Positions 33,940-41,608 of a stretch of 64,000 nucleotides of DNA are shown in pieces; the first letter of the stretch is position 1, and each line of letters opens with the position of its first letter. This DNA comes from Amycolatopsis coloradensis (GTDB taxonomy: Bacteria > Actinomycetota > Actinomycetes > Mycobacteriales > Pseudonocardiaceae): positions 1,000,988-1,064,987 of the forward strand of contig NZ_CP150484.1 of NCBI RefSeq assembly GCF_037997115.1, given 5' to 3'. The position numbers were made by a program, and so were the translations under genes. The notes beneath the pieces were generated by a model. That model saw only the letters and a program-made list of their open reading frames with translations. It was not told the origin of the DNA and ran no database searches.

Positions 33940-33947
33940 CCGGTAGA
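33932..33947 (-). promoter_or_regulatory. TACCG-N4-GTA motif, copy 5 (aftD / methyltransferase)
   Basis: Minus-strand TCTACCGGATGGTAAC keeps TACCG at positions 3-7 and GTA at 12-14. It lies between aftD and the divergent methyltransferase (23 bp to ATG 33971) and overlaps the upstream aftD start candidate. Confidence 0.55.
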
Positions 33948-33970
33948 TACTAGGCGGAAACGTGGCTACT

Positions 33971-34738
33971 ATGCGCCTACCCATTCGTCCCCGCGACCTG
34001 AGCAGGTGCGTCATCACGCAGAAGCAAAGACCCCTGACGGACGGTTTCGAAGAAACGTGGTCGCTCGCCGAGCCGGTCAAAGGCTGGATGACCCGCGATC
34101 AGGGCCTGGCCTTGTGGAACGCGGCCCGCCGCCTGTCCGAAGGCGATCTGATCGTCGAAATCGGCAGCCACCAGGGCCGTTCGACGATCGTGCTCGCCAG
34201 TGCCGCCCGCACGGTCGGCGCGCGGGTGGTCGCCGTCGACCCGTTCGTCGACGGCCGCCTGTTCGGCGGATCGCCGACACGCCAACGGTTCGAGGCGAAC
34301 CTGAGAAAGGCGGGTGTCGAGGACGTCGTGGAGCTCGTGGCGGAGTACAGCACGAAACTCCGCCCGACCTGGGACCGTCCGATCCAGCTGCTCTACATCG
34401 ACGGCAAACACGACTACTGGACCTACACCGACGACCTGCGCTGGTCGGCCGACCTGGCCGATGGCCGGGAAATCCTGGTCCACGACTGTTTTTCGTCGAT
34501 CGGCGTCACCCTCGGCACCATCGCCAAAGTCCTCTTCGGACGGCGCTACACCTATCTCGACCGCGCGACGTCGCTGGCCCGGTTCCGGCTCTCCCCACCG
34601 TCGTTCAAGGACAGGCTGCGCGTGCTCGCCCAGATGCCGTGGTTCCTGCGCAACGTCGGGATCAAGGTCCTGCTGCGGCTCCGGCTGGCGCCCGTGGCCA
34701 GGGTCTTCGGCCACGACAGCCCGTACGACCCCTACTGA
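33971..34738 (+). CDS. Class I SAM-dependent methyltransferase (Methyltransf_24-like)
   Basis: A 255-residue enzyme. LIVEIGSHQGRSTIVLASAAR (about residues 57-77) is the glycine-rich SAM loop and ARVVAVDPFVDGRLFGG supplies the motif II Asp. LLYIDGKHDYWTYTDDLRWSADLADGREILVHDCF (about 138-172) carries the ID-x-x-H metal/substrate signature of this family, seen in sugar and cephalosporin-hydroxylase-like methyltransferases. ATG 33971 is chosen over GTG 33962. It is divergent from aftD and overlaps the next convergent gene by 7 bp. A glycan- or glycolipid-modifying role is suggested by place only. Confidence 0.8.
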   Translation: MRLPIRPRDLSRCVITQKQRPLTDGFEETWSLAEPVKGWMTRDQGLALWNAARRLSEGDLIVEIGSHQGRSTIVLASAARTVGARVVAVDPFVDGRLFGGSPTRQRFEANLRKAGVEDVVELVAEYSTKLRPTWDRPIQLLYIDGKHDYWTYTDDLRWSADLADGREILVHDCFSSIGVTLGTIAKVLFGRRYTYLDRATSLARFRLSPPSFKDRLRVLAQMPWFLRNVGIKVLLRLRLAPVARVFGHDSPYDPY

Positions 34739-36477
34739 GTGAGCGGCTTGCCGACGTCGACCTTCGCGAGACAGACGGGAGCACCCTTGGCGGACAACTG
34801 AAAGCCGATCTTGTCGAACAGGCCCTCGATCGGCAAATACATCGTGTGCAGGCCGGGCTGGAACCACACCGGCACGCGGAGTCCGTCGCGGTCCACGAAC
34901 CCTTCGCCGCCGTCCGAGGTGAAATAGTCGATCCGCAGCAGGTGGCGGCCGAGAACGGGCGTGTCCAACGGAACGCGGACCAGGTGCTCGCCGACGGTGT
35001 ACCCGCAGCCCGCCACCGGGCCGGGCACGCCGCGGGAAACCGGCTCCACACCGGTGATCGTCCGCGCGGTGCCCGCATCGTCCAAAAGGGACATCCGGCT
35101 CGTCGGCTGGTCGAACAGGAAGCCCGGGATCAGCCCCACCACCCGTGACGTGCGGGCGTTTTCGCCGAACCAGCCGTGCAGGACGTCGTTCGGCACCGCC
35201 GTGTCGAACAGCACGAGATCGGGATCCCGTTCGATCGAGGCCCGCGCGTTGGCGAGGAACTCACGGGAGTGGTCGAACCGCAGTCCGGGCGCCAGCCGGG
35301 AGAACCCCACGGCGGAACTCGCGAGCAGGGCGAGGCACAGCGCCAGGGCGATCGGGCGTTTCGCCGCGGACGGCACGATATCCGAAGGCCGGTCGAGCGG
35401 TCTCGGTTCCAGGAAGGCGAAAGCGAGACACAGCACGACGACGAGCGCCAGATCGGCGACGTAGCGGGGATCGCTGCCCAGTTCCGGGCCGACCTCGGTG
35501 AGCCGGGTGGCCGCCGAAAGCCCGATGTCCGCCACGAACACCAGCCCCAGCAGCAGCCACGCCTTCTTGGCCCGGAGCCCGCCCACGCGGATCCCGGCGA
35601 CCAGCACCACGACGGCCAGGAGGAGCAGTGGAATCCGCACCGCCACGGGTGAAGCGGCGAACGTCGCCCCGGGCCCAGGGCCCGACCAAGGCCCGCCCAC
35701 GAGTCCGGGGATCAGGGTGTCACCGAGCATCCGGCCCGTCATGTCCGCGACCGTGCCGACGGTGACCGCACCGCCGCCTTGCCCGACCTGGCTCGTGGTC
35801 AAGGCCAGGAAAACGACGGCGTAGCCCGCCAGGACGGCGGCGAGGACACCCATCAGCACGAGGTGACGGCGCAGGGAAATGCCGAGCAGCACGGTGATCC
35901 CGGCGATCAGCACCGGGATGAACACGGCCTTCTCGTAGAAGGCCAGCCCGAACACGGTCCAGGCAACGGTGGCGATCGCCCAGCGCCCACCGTCGGCGAG
36001 ATACCGCACGTGCGCGTGGAGGGCGGCGGTGGCGGCCAGCAGTACGGGCGCGATCTGGATGGCGTACGCCCACCACAACGTCGGGACGAGCAGCAAGGTC
36101 GACGTCGTGAACATCGTGAACGGGACGAGAATCCCCCACCGGCGCCCGAAGCAGCGCACGAGTACCGCCCACAACAGCACCGAGGACGCCGCCTGCATCA
36201 CCAGGACCGGCGCCATCAGCACGGCGAAGTTCAGGGGCGCCCACGCGGTCAGCACGTCGGCGAGCAGGAATCCGCCCGGCGCGAGATGGCCGTGGTAGTC
36301 CTGGAAGAAGTAGCCGAAGTCGAACGGGCCCGACTTCGCGGCGTGGTAGGTGATGACGAAATCGTCTTGTGCGAGGCTGCCGCGCAGGGCGGCCCACGCG
36401 TGCAGCACGAACGGGATCACACCGGCGGCGAACGCGGCCAATGTGACCGGCGAAGGTCTTTTCCCCCGGATAGCCAC
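34732..36477 (-). CDS. Polytopic membrane protein, GT-C glycosyltransferase-like
   Basis: A protein of about 581 residues with around 12 predicted transmembrane helices (about residues 10-400) and an extracytoplasmic beta-rich C-terminal domain (about 430-580, ending KVDVGKPLTQ). The first loop after helix 1 reads LAQDDFVITYHAAKSGPFDFGYFFQDYHGH, with adjacent aspartates (QDDF), as expected for a GT-C catalytic loop. The start at GTG 36477 has GAGG 6 bp upstream and is 8 bp after the stop of the von Willebrand gene, so the two form an operon. It might add a sugar outside the membrane. Family assignment is by topology and is not certain. Confidence 0.7.
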   Translation of the reverse strand: MAIRGKRPSPVTLAAFAAGVIPFVLHAWAALRGSLAQDDFVITYHAAKSGPFDFGYFFQDYHGHLAPGGFLLADVLTAWAPLNFAVLMAPVLVMQAASSVLLWAVLVRCFGRRWGILVPFTMFTTSTLLLVPTLWWAYAIQIAPVLLAATAALHAHVRYLADGGRWAIATVAWTVFGLAFYEKAVFIPVLIAGITVLLGISLRRHLVLMGVLAAVLAGYAVVFLALTTSQVGQGGGAVTVGTVADMTGRMLGDTLIPGLVGGPWSGPGPGATFAASPVAVRIPLLLLAVVVLVAGIRVGGLRAKKAWLLLGLVFVADIGLSAATRLTEVGPELGSDPRYVADLALVVVLCLAFAFLEPRPLDRPSDIVPSAAKRPIALALCLALLASSAVGFSRLAPGLRFDHSREFLANARASIERDPDLVLFDTAVPNDVLHGWFGENARTSRVVGLIPGFLFDQPTSRMSLLDDAGTARTITGVEPVSRGVPGPVAGCGYTVGEHLVRVPLDTPVLGRHLLRIDYFTSDGGEGFVDRDGLRVPVWFQPGLHTMYLPIEGLFDKIGFQLSAKGAPVCLAKVDVGKPLTQ

Positions 36478-36485
36478 GGGTCGCC

Positions 36486-38069
36486 TCAATTCTTGCAGGT
36501 CGGCGGCTGGCACATGATCTTGCTCAGCGCCTGGTAGAAGACGTCCGAGATCTTCCTCGGATCGGGGGTGGTGAACGATTCCCCGCCGGTGGCGGTGGAA
36601 ACCCGCCGCAGTTCGGACGCGTCGATATCCGGCCCGATGCCGATCCCGATGACGGGCAGCGGTTTCCTCGGGTCCTGGAGTTCGCCCAGTTCCTCCAGCA
36701 GCCGCGGCAGCCCGATCGTCTCGCCGTCCTCGTTGCGCCCGTCGGTGAGGACGACGACCAGGTTGATCCGGCCGGGTTTCCAGTTCTGCCTGGCGTTCTG
36801 GTACGCGGCGAGGATCGAATCGTAGAGCCCGGTCGCGCCACCGGCTTTCGGCCGCACGGCTTGCAGCCGCTCGACCCCGCCCGACGACTTCTGCTCGGCG
36901 ATCGTCTTCATCGGCAACAGGATCCGATGGTCCTTGTCACCGTCCAATTTGGTCGAGAACAGCCACAACCCCAGCTCCGTGGAGGGTTTGAAGAGTCCGA
37001 GCCCCTGCGTCGCGGCCTGCAGGGTGAGCTCCATCCGGCTCTTCCCCGTACCCGGCACGGAGGCGGCCATCGAACCGGAGACGTCGAGCAGCACCTGGAC
37101 CCGGGCGCTCAGGTTCGTCCCGGCCCAGGCCTGCAGCGCGGCGTACAGGTCGGTCACCGGCGGCGGTCCCGGCGGATGCGGCGCCGGGTCGGTCCGGCTG
37201 TCCTGCGCCCGCGGCACGGCGAACTGACCGCTGGGTGCCCGGAATCCTTCGTCGGCGAAGATGCTCCCGGCGAGCGGATCGAGCAGCAGCCGCAGAAAAC
37301 GTTCCGCCGAGGTCCTCGACGCTTCGGATGCCTTGGGCAGCACGACATACGGGTAGTCGAACCCCTGCACCGGGACACCGGGGTACGCGGCGACCAGATT
37401 CCGTGCGAGTACCGCCTGTTCGGTCGCCGGGGCAGCCGCCGGGGCCTGGCCCGGCGCGGGGTTCAGCTTCCGCATGGCGGCGGTGAAGGCCGCGGCCGGA
37501 TCGGGCTCCTTCTCGGTCAGCTTCCGCAGGGCGAGCAGGGTGCCGACGCCGAGCGGATCGCGCGCCGGGTCCGGGATCCCGACCGGGGAGCCGTCGAGGA
37601 TCTCCTGCCAGGAGGGCGCCCTCCCCGGCCAGCCGAACCGCCGCGCGGTTTCGTCGGGAAGTCCCAGCACCACCGGGGAATTCGCCACCGACTGACCGGA
37701 TTCCGGCAGGTTCCACGCGCCGGCGTCCCTGGCCTGCGACAACATCGTGCTCGACTCGGGAACCCAGACGTCGGGCCCGCCGGAGGCGGTGGTCCCGAGC
37801 AGATCGGCGACTTCGGCCGACTCGCGCGCGGTCACGTTGACACTGAAGCATTCTTCCTGCGGCACGGTCTTCGCGAGCCGCGTGAGCACCGGTGCCACGT
37901 CGGGCGCCGCGGTGATCTCGACCGGCGTCAGAGCGTCACAACCGTTGCCCGCCAACCGGGCCCGCAGATAGTCCACGCCCCACCAGGCACCGAGCGCGAT
38001 CACCAGCAACAGGCTCAAGACGACGACGGGCGCGTTGAAACGCCCGCCACGCCTCGGGCCTACCTGCAT
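36486..38069 (-). CDS. Membrane-anchored solute-binding plus von Willebrand A protein
   Basis: A 527-residue protein. One transmembrane helix (about residues 14-36, VVVLSLLLVIALGAWWGVDYL) anchors an extracytoplasmic part. About 45-290 resembles a type 2 extracellular solute-binding domain (VANSPVVLGLPDETARRFGW ... QGFDYPYVVLPKASEASR). About 320-520 is a von Willebrand A domain with an intact MIDAS: DVSGSM at about 327-332, then GATGLYDS and LTDGRNEDG. ATG 38069 follows GGAGG by 7 bp. It lies upstream of the GT-C-like gene. The protein probably binds a ligand or partner protein at the surface; no enzymatic role is evident. Confidence 0.8.
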   Translation of the reverse strand: MQVGPRRGGRFNAPVVVLSLLLVIALGAWWGVDYLRARLAGNGCDALTPVEITAAPDVAPVLTRLAKTVPQEECFSVNVTARESAEVADLLGTTASGGPDVWVPESSTMLSQARDAGAWNLPESGQSVANSPVVLGLPDETARRFGWPGRAPSWQEILDGSPVGIPDPARDPLGVGTLLALRKLTEKEPDPAAAFTAAMRKLNPAPGQAPAAAPATEQAVLARNLVAAYPGVPVQGFDYPYVVLPKASEASRTSAERFLRLLLDPLAGSIFADEGFRAPSGQFAVPRAQDSRTDPAPHPPGPPPVTDLYAALQAWAGTNLSARVQVLLDVSGSMAASVPGTGKSRMELTLQAATQGLGLFKPSTELGLWLFSTKLDGDKDHRILLPMKTIAEQKSSGGVERLQAVRPKAGGATGLYDSILAAYQNARQNWKPGRINLVVVLTDGRNEDGETIGLPRLLEELGELQDPRKPLPVIGIGIGPDIDASELRRVSTATGGESFTTPDPRKISDVFYQALSKIMCQPPTCKN

Positions 38070-38170
38070 GTGCATGCCTCCGAGGTGCGGGGTGAGGACC
38101 TGGGATGTTGCCCAATCCGCCCGCGAACGTCAACCCTCGGGTAACTTAGCGCCTTCGGCTGCGGCAAACG

Positions 38171-38273
38171 GCCTAACCGAAATCGTGTCGTCCGTCCGAT
38201 CACGCGTGTCGTCCATCTGATCACGCGTGTCGTCCGCCTGATCACGCGAGATGAGCTTTCGCCTAACCGAAAT
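38171..38273. repeat. Three 21-bp units flanked by 13-bp direct repeats
   Basis: Three tandem 21-bp units occupy 38185-38205, 38206-38226 and 38227-38247. Each begins GTGTCGTCC and ends GATCACGC. They are bracketed by an exact 13-bp direct repeat, GCCTAACCGAAAT, at 38171-38183 and 38261-38273. The right copy includes the stop codon of the GGDEF gene. The units match those of the large hairpin at 63809-63953. It is non-coding. Confidence 0.75.
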
Positions 38274-40431
38274 ACCTTCCGGCCCCGATGTGGGCACCGG
38301 CGTTCTGCCACCATCCCGCGTCGCCGGTCGAGTCGATCCCGTCCGCGATCACCGTCGCGCCCGCCATGGTCGCGGTATCGATGAGGTTCCGCAGCGAACG
38401 TTCCGCCAGTGGTTCCGTCCGCCGCTCCGCCAGCCGGGGCGCGATCCGGACCGTCCGCACGGGTACGTCGACGAGGCACACGACGTCACCGGCCGCGCCG
38501 AAGTCCTGCAGTTCCGCGTCCACGCCGATCTCGGCGAGGAGATGCAGGTTGTCGACCGTCTCGCCGAGTTCGGCGAGCACCGCGCCGGCGGGGAAGCCCA
38601 GCCGCAACCGTGACGGCCCGACTCCGGTCGCGGTCAGGATGGTCCGCACCGACCCGACGAGATCGGGATCCGCGGCCTGGTGCGGGGTCAGTCCCACGAC
38701 CATCGGGAGCCTGTCGTCCGACTCCTCGCAGGCGGTGCGGATGAGCCATTCGCCCAGCGGCGTGATGAGACCAGTCTCGTCGGCGAAGCGGGCGCAGGTG
38801 TCGTGACCGATCCGGCCGTGGCGCGGGTGGTTCCACGCGAGCCTCGCCTCGATACCCGCCGGCCTGCTGTCCGCCAGCCAGGTCAGCGGCCGGAAGCCGA
38901 CCTCGATCTGGCCGGTCTCCCAGGCGCCCGCCATGGAAACGGCCAAGCCGAACTCGTGCCGTTCCCTGATGTCGAGAACGGAATCGGACAGCGCCCACTG
39001 ACGGTAGCCGTTGGCCTGCGCCCGGCGCAGCGTCATTCCGGAGACGCGCAGCAGCTCGTTCGGCGCGATGTCCCTCGGTGGCCGGTGCACGACCCCGACG
39101 CAGGCCGAGACCGCCACCCCGCTGCCGCTTTCGAGGTAGACCGGTTCGGAGAGCTCCTGGTTGATCATGCCGATGACGGTGGCGACGTCCGGGCTGGCCG
39201 CGGTGTTCTGGATGAAGATGCCGAATTCGTCGCCGCCGATCCTGGCGACGAGCGCGTCCTCGCCGCCGACGACGGCCCGCAGCTTCGCGGCGACGTTTTT
39301 CAGCAGGTCGTCGCTCTGTTTCTGGCCGAGCCCGCCCGCGATCAGGGAGAAACCGTCCAGGTCGAGGTGATAGACGGTGACGCCGAAGGACGGGTCGGCG
39401 TGCTGCAGTGCCCGTTCCAGGCGCGTTCCGAAGCACTGCCGGTTCGGCAGGCCGGTCAGCGGGTCGTGCAGGGCTTGACGGCTCAGCTGCCGCTGCAGCA
39501 ACGAGACGTCCGTGTCCCCGTCGACCAGGGTGATCAGCTGCTGGGCCTCGCCAGCCGGGTCGCGGATGACAGCACCGGTGAAACCGGCCCACGTCGGTTC
39601 CTCGTCCTCGGCCACGAGTCTTCGCGACAGCTCGAGCCGCTGGCTCTCGCCTTCGAGCAGCTTCCGGTAGCCCTCGCGCAGTCCCTCGGCGTCGTCCGGA
39701 TGCACGAGGTCGTAGAGGTTGAGCCCGGTCAGGTCCGCGACGGGCCGGTTCAGCATTTCGGCGAACGCGGGGTTCACCCGCTGGACGCGGCCGTCGACCC
39801 TGGTGACGGCCACGCCGGTGGCCGAACCGGTGAAGAGCTGTTCGAAACGTGCCTGGGTCAGCACCAGTTCGCGCCGGGTCTCGCGTTCGAGCGTGACCAG
39901 GGTGCGGCTCAGATCCTCTTGCTGTGTCTGGATGCTCTCGCGCAACGCCTCGCCGTAACCGGCCGCGAGCGCGCCGAGCACCTGCAACACCCGTTCGGGG
40001 AGCGACTTCACGCTCCGCAACTCCGGTTCGTGCAAGAGCCCCTTGCCGAGCACCTCCATCGTGCGGCGGAGGCTGTCCGGGCCGACACATCTGAGCGCGA
40101 CGAGCCGCGCGCCGGCTTCGGCGGCCTGCGCGGGCTCGGCGTCTTCGCTCAGCACCGCCGCGAAGACCTCGTCCAGCAGAGCGGCGAAATGCTCTTCGAT
40201 CTGCGCGTGGGTATACGGAAGATACGCCGTACCGGTGACCAGGTAAGCCCACTTGCGGGCCAGCGTGGCGCGGGTCGGCGCGGTGTTCTTCCGCTTCGGG
40301 GATGCGGAGGATGAAGTTCTCTTCGGGGCGTCCGGCGATACGGGGAACTCTTCGCCGTCCGAAAGTGGGGCAGTCACGTCCGCCGGTCCTGGGGTCGCTT
40401 TCGTATTCCGTGGTGGAGAAACATCTTCCAC
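38263..40431 (-). CDS. PAS-GGDEF-EAL protein (cyclic di-GMP signalling)
   Basis: A 722-residue cytosolic protein. An N-terminal helical region (about residues 50-200) is followed by a PAS domain (about 203-320, FEQLFTGSATGVAVTRVDGRVQRVNPAFAEML), a GGDEF domain with an intact RIGGDEFGIF (about 394-403), and an EAL domain (about 500-720). The EAL part reads GIEARLAWNHP where E-A-L/V-x-R-W is usual, and ELQDFG where DDFG is usual, so phosphodiesterase activity may be lost. No RxxD inhibitory site is seen before GGDEF. It starts at GTG 40431. It likely makes cyclic di-GMP in response to a PAS signal. Confidence 0.85.
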   Translation of the reverse strand: MEDVSPPRNTKATPGPADVTAPLSDGEEFPVSPDAPKRTSSSASPKRKNTAPTRATLARKWAYLVTGTAYLPYTHAQIEEHFAALLDEVFAAVLSEDAEPAQAAEAGARLVALRCVGPDSLRRTMEVLGKGLLHEPELRSVKSLPERVLQVLGALAAGYGEALRESIQTQQEDLSRTLVTLERETRRELVLTQARFEQLFTGSATGVAVTRVDGRVQRVNPAFAEMLNRPVADLTGLNLYDLVHPDDAEGLREGYRKLLEGESQRLELSRRLVAEDEEPTWAGFTGAVIRDPAGEAQQLITLVDGDTDVSLLQRQLSRQALHDPLTGLPNRQCFGTRLERALQHADPSFGVTVYHLDLDGFSLIAGGLGQKQSDDLLKNVAAKLRAVVGGEDALVARIGGDEFGIFIQNTAASPDVATVIGMINQELSEPVYLESGSGVAVSACVGVVHRPPRDIAPNELLRVSGMTLRRAQANGYRQWALSDSVLDIRERHEFGLAVSMAGAWETGQIEVGFRPLTWLADSRPAGIEARLAWNHPRHGRIGHDTCARFADETGLITPLGEWLIRTACEESDDRLPMVVGLTPHQAADPDLVGSVRTILTATGVGPSRLRLGFPAGAVLAELGETVDNLHLLAEIGVDAELQDFGAAGDVVCLVDVPVRTVRIAPRLAERRTEPLAERSLRNLIDTATMAGATVIADGIDSTGDAGWWQNAGAHIGAGRYFG

Positions 40432-40439
40432 GATTCTCT

Positions 40440-40455
40440 AACCGTACTCACGGTT
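40440..40455. promoter_or_regulatory. Palindrome upstream of the GGDEF gene
   Basis: AACCGT (40440-40445) and ACGGTT (40450-40455) form a perfect inverted repeat 8 bp before the GTG start of the GGDEF gene, in the 51-bp gap after the convergently oriented upstream gene end. It may be an operator or a terminator for the gene upstream. Confidence 0.4.
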
Positions 40456-40482
40456 CGCCGATCATCCAATCGGGTGGTCACC

Positions 40483-41538
40483 CTACGGTACTGCAACTCC
40501 CACCTTGTCCCTCAGCCAAACGCGGGTGGCGTCCCGATATTCGGACGCGTTGCGGTGTAAGGCCAGCGAATGTCCGGCACCGGACAGAACATACGTGGAA
40601 AGCTGTGCCTCAGGCCGGTAGAACGGCGCTTCCGCCGGGCGCAGCGTCTCGCCGCTCGAGCAGTCCCGAAGCGCGAAAAGGCCGCAGAACAGGATGTCCT
40701 TCGAGCCGACCGCCTGGAGAACCGGCACCCGGATCGCTTTCGTCGCGGGCAGCACGATCCCGAACACGGCGACCGTTCCCATTCCCGGGACCGAAACCTG
40801 ATCCTTGGTCGCCTCGTCGGCTTCGATGACCCGGGGGTCGGCATTTTCCGTCGCGTAGAACAGTCCGGCACGTGCACCCGGTTTCGTCGTGAAATACAGC
40901 GGATCGCTGCCGAGCGAACCGAGTTTCCCGTCGGTGAACGCGGGCTGGAGGCCGAAGAGCACCCCGAAGGTCAGCGCGGGGACCGATGGCAGATGCGTCA
41001 TTCCGGTGAGGATCACGCCGTCCACGTCCTGATACGTCGAGGCCTCGGCCGCGACGATGCCGGAACCGACCGAATGCCCGACGATCACGACCTTCTCGAA
41101 CGGCGCGCCGCCGATCCGGCCCGCACGCAGATGGCCGATCACCTCGTGCATCGAGCGCGCCAGCACCGGCAGCAGGAGCGGAAGGCTGGACGGTTTGCTG
41201 CTCCCGCCCGTACCGAGCTGGTCCGCGGCGAAGGTCGCGTAACCGTGCTTGGCCATGTCCCGTTGGTACGAATAGCGATCCGGGTCGTAAGGCAGGTCCC
41301 AGTAGGCGCTGTTGTAGGTACCGCCGTGCACCAGCAACTGCACCGCCTCGGGCACCGGGCCGTCGGGCAGGCAGAGCCGGCCGTGGACCGTGGCGGGTTC
41401 GCCGAGCGGGCCGGTGACCGGCAGATCCAGATCGGAACAGCGGACGTCGACGGCTTCGGCCGGAGCCGCGACCAGGAAACCACCGAGGAGCACGCAGCAG
41501 GCGGCCACCGCCGTGGCCAGTTTGAGCGGCATTCTCAC
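40483..41538 (-). CDS. Secreted alpha/beta hydrolase
   Basis: A 351-residue exported hydrolase. Signal peptide residues 1-29 end PAEAV. LLVHGGTYNSAYWDLPYDPDRYSYQRDMAKHGYATFAADQLGTG (about 68-112) carries the oxyanion HGG and the strand-order typical of the fold. VIVGHSVGSGIVAAEA (about 150-165) is the nucleophile elbow with Ser in G-H-S-V-G. SGAGHSLALHRNA near 325 offers the catalytic His. Cysteines in CSDLDL/RLCLP and FCGLFALRDCS could form disulfides. GTG 41538 has GAGAGG 5 bp upstream. The substrate is unknown; lipase or esterase activity is plausible. Confidence 0.8.
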   Translation of the reverse strand: MRMPLKLATAVAACCVLLGGFLVAAPAEAVDVRCSDLDLPVTGPLGEPATVHGRLCLPDGPVPEAVQLLVHGGTYNSAYWDLPYDPDRYSYQRDMAKHGYATFAADQLGTGGSSKPSSLPLLLPVLARSMHEVIGHLRAGRIGGAPFEKVVIVGHSVGSGIVAAEASTYQDVDGVILTGMTHLPSVPALTFGVLFGLQPAFTDGKLGSLGSDPLYFTTKPGARAGLFYATENADPRVIEADEATKDQVSVPGMGTVAVFGIVLPATKAIRVPVLQAVGSKDILFCGLFALRDCSSGETLRPAEAPFYRPEAQLSTYVLSGAGHSLALHRNASEYRDATRVWLRDKVGVAVP

Positions 41539-41608
41539 AGAACCCTCTCCGGAATCGGGACGCTCGGAAGGAGCATGAACCCTACACGGGGTGATCGGAC
41601 GCTCACCG

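Noticed and set aside
38185..38247. CRISPR-like array
   Set aside because: The 21-bp units are adjacent with only small internal variation; there are no unique spacers, no leader and no cas genes.
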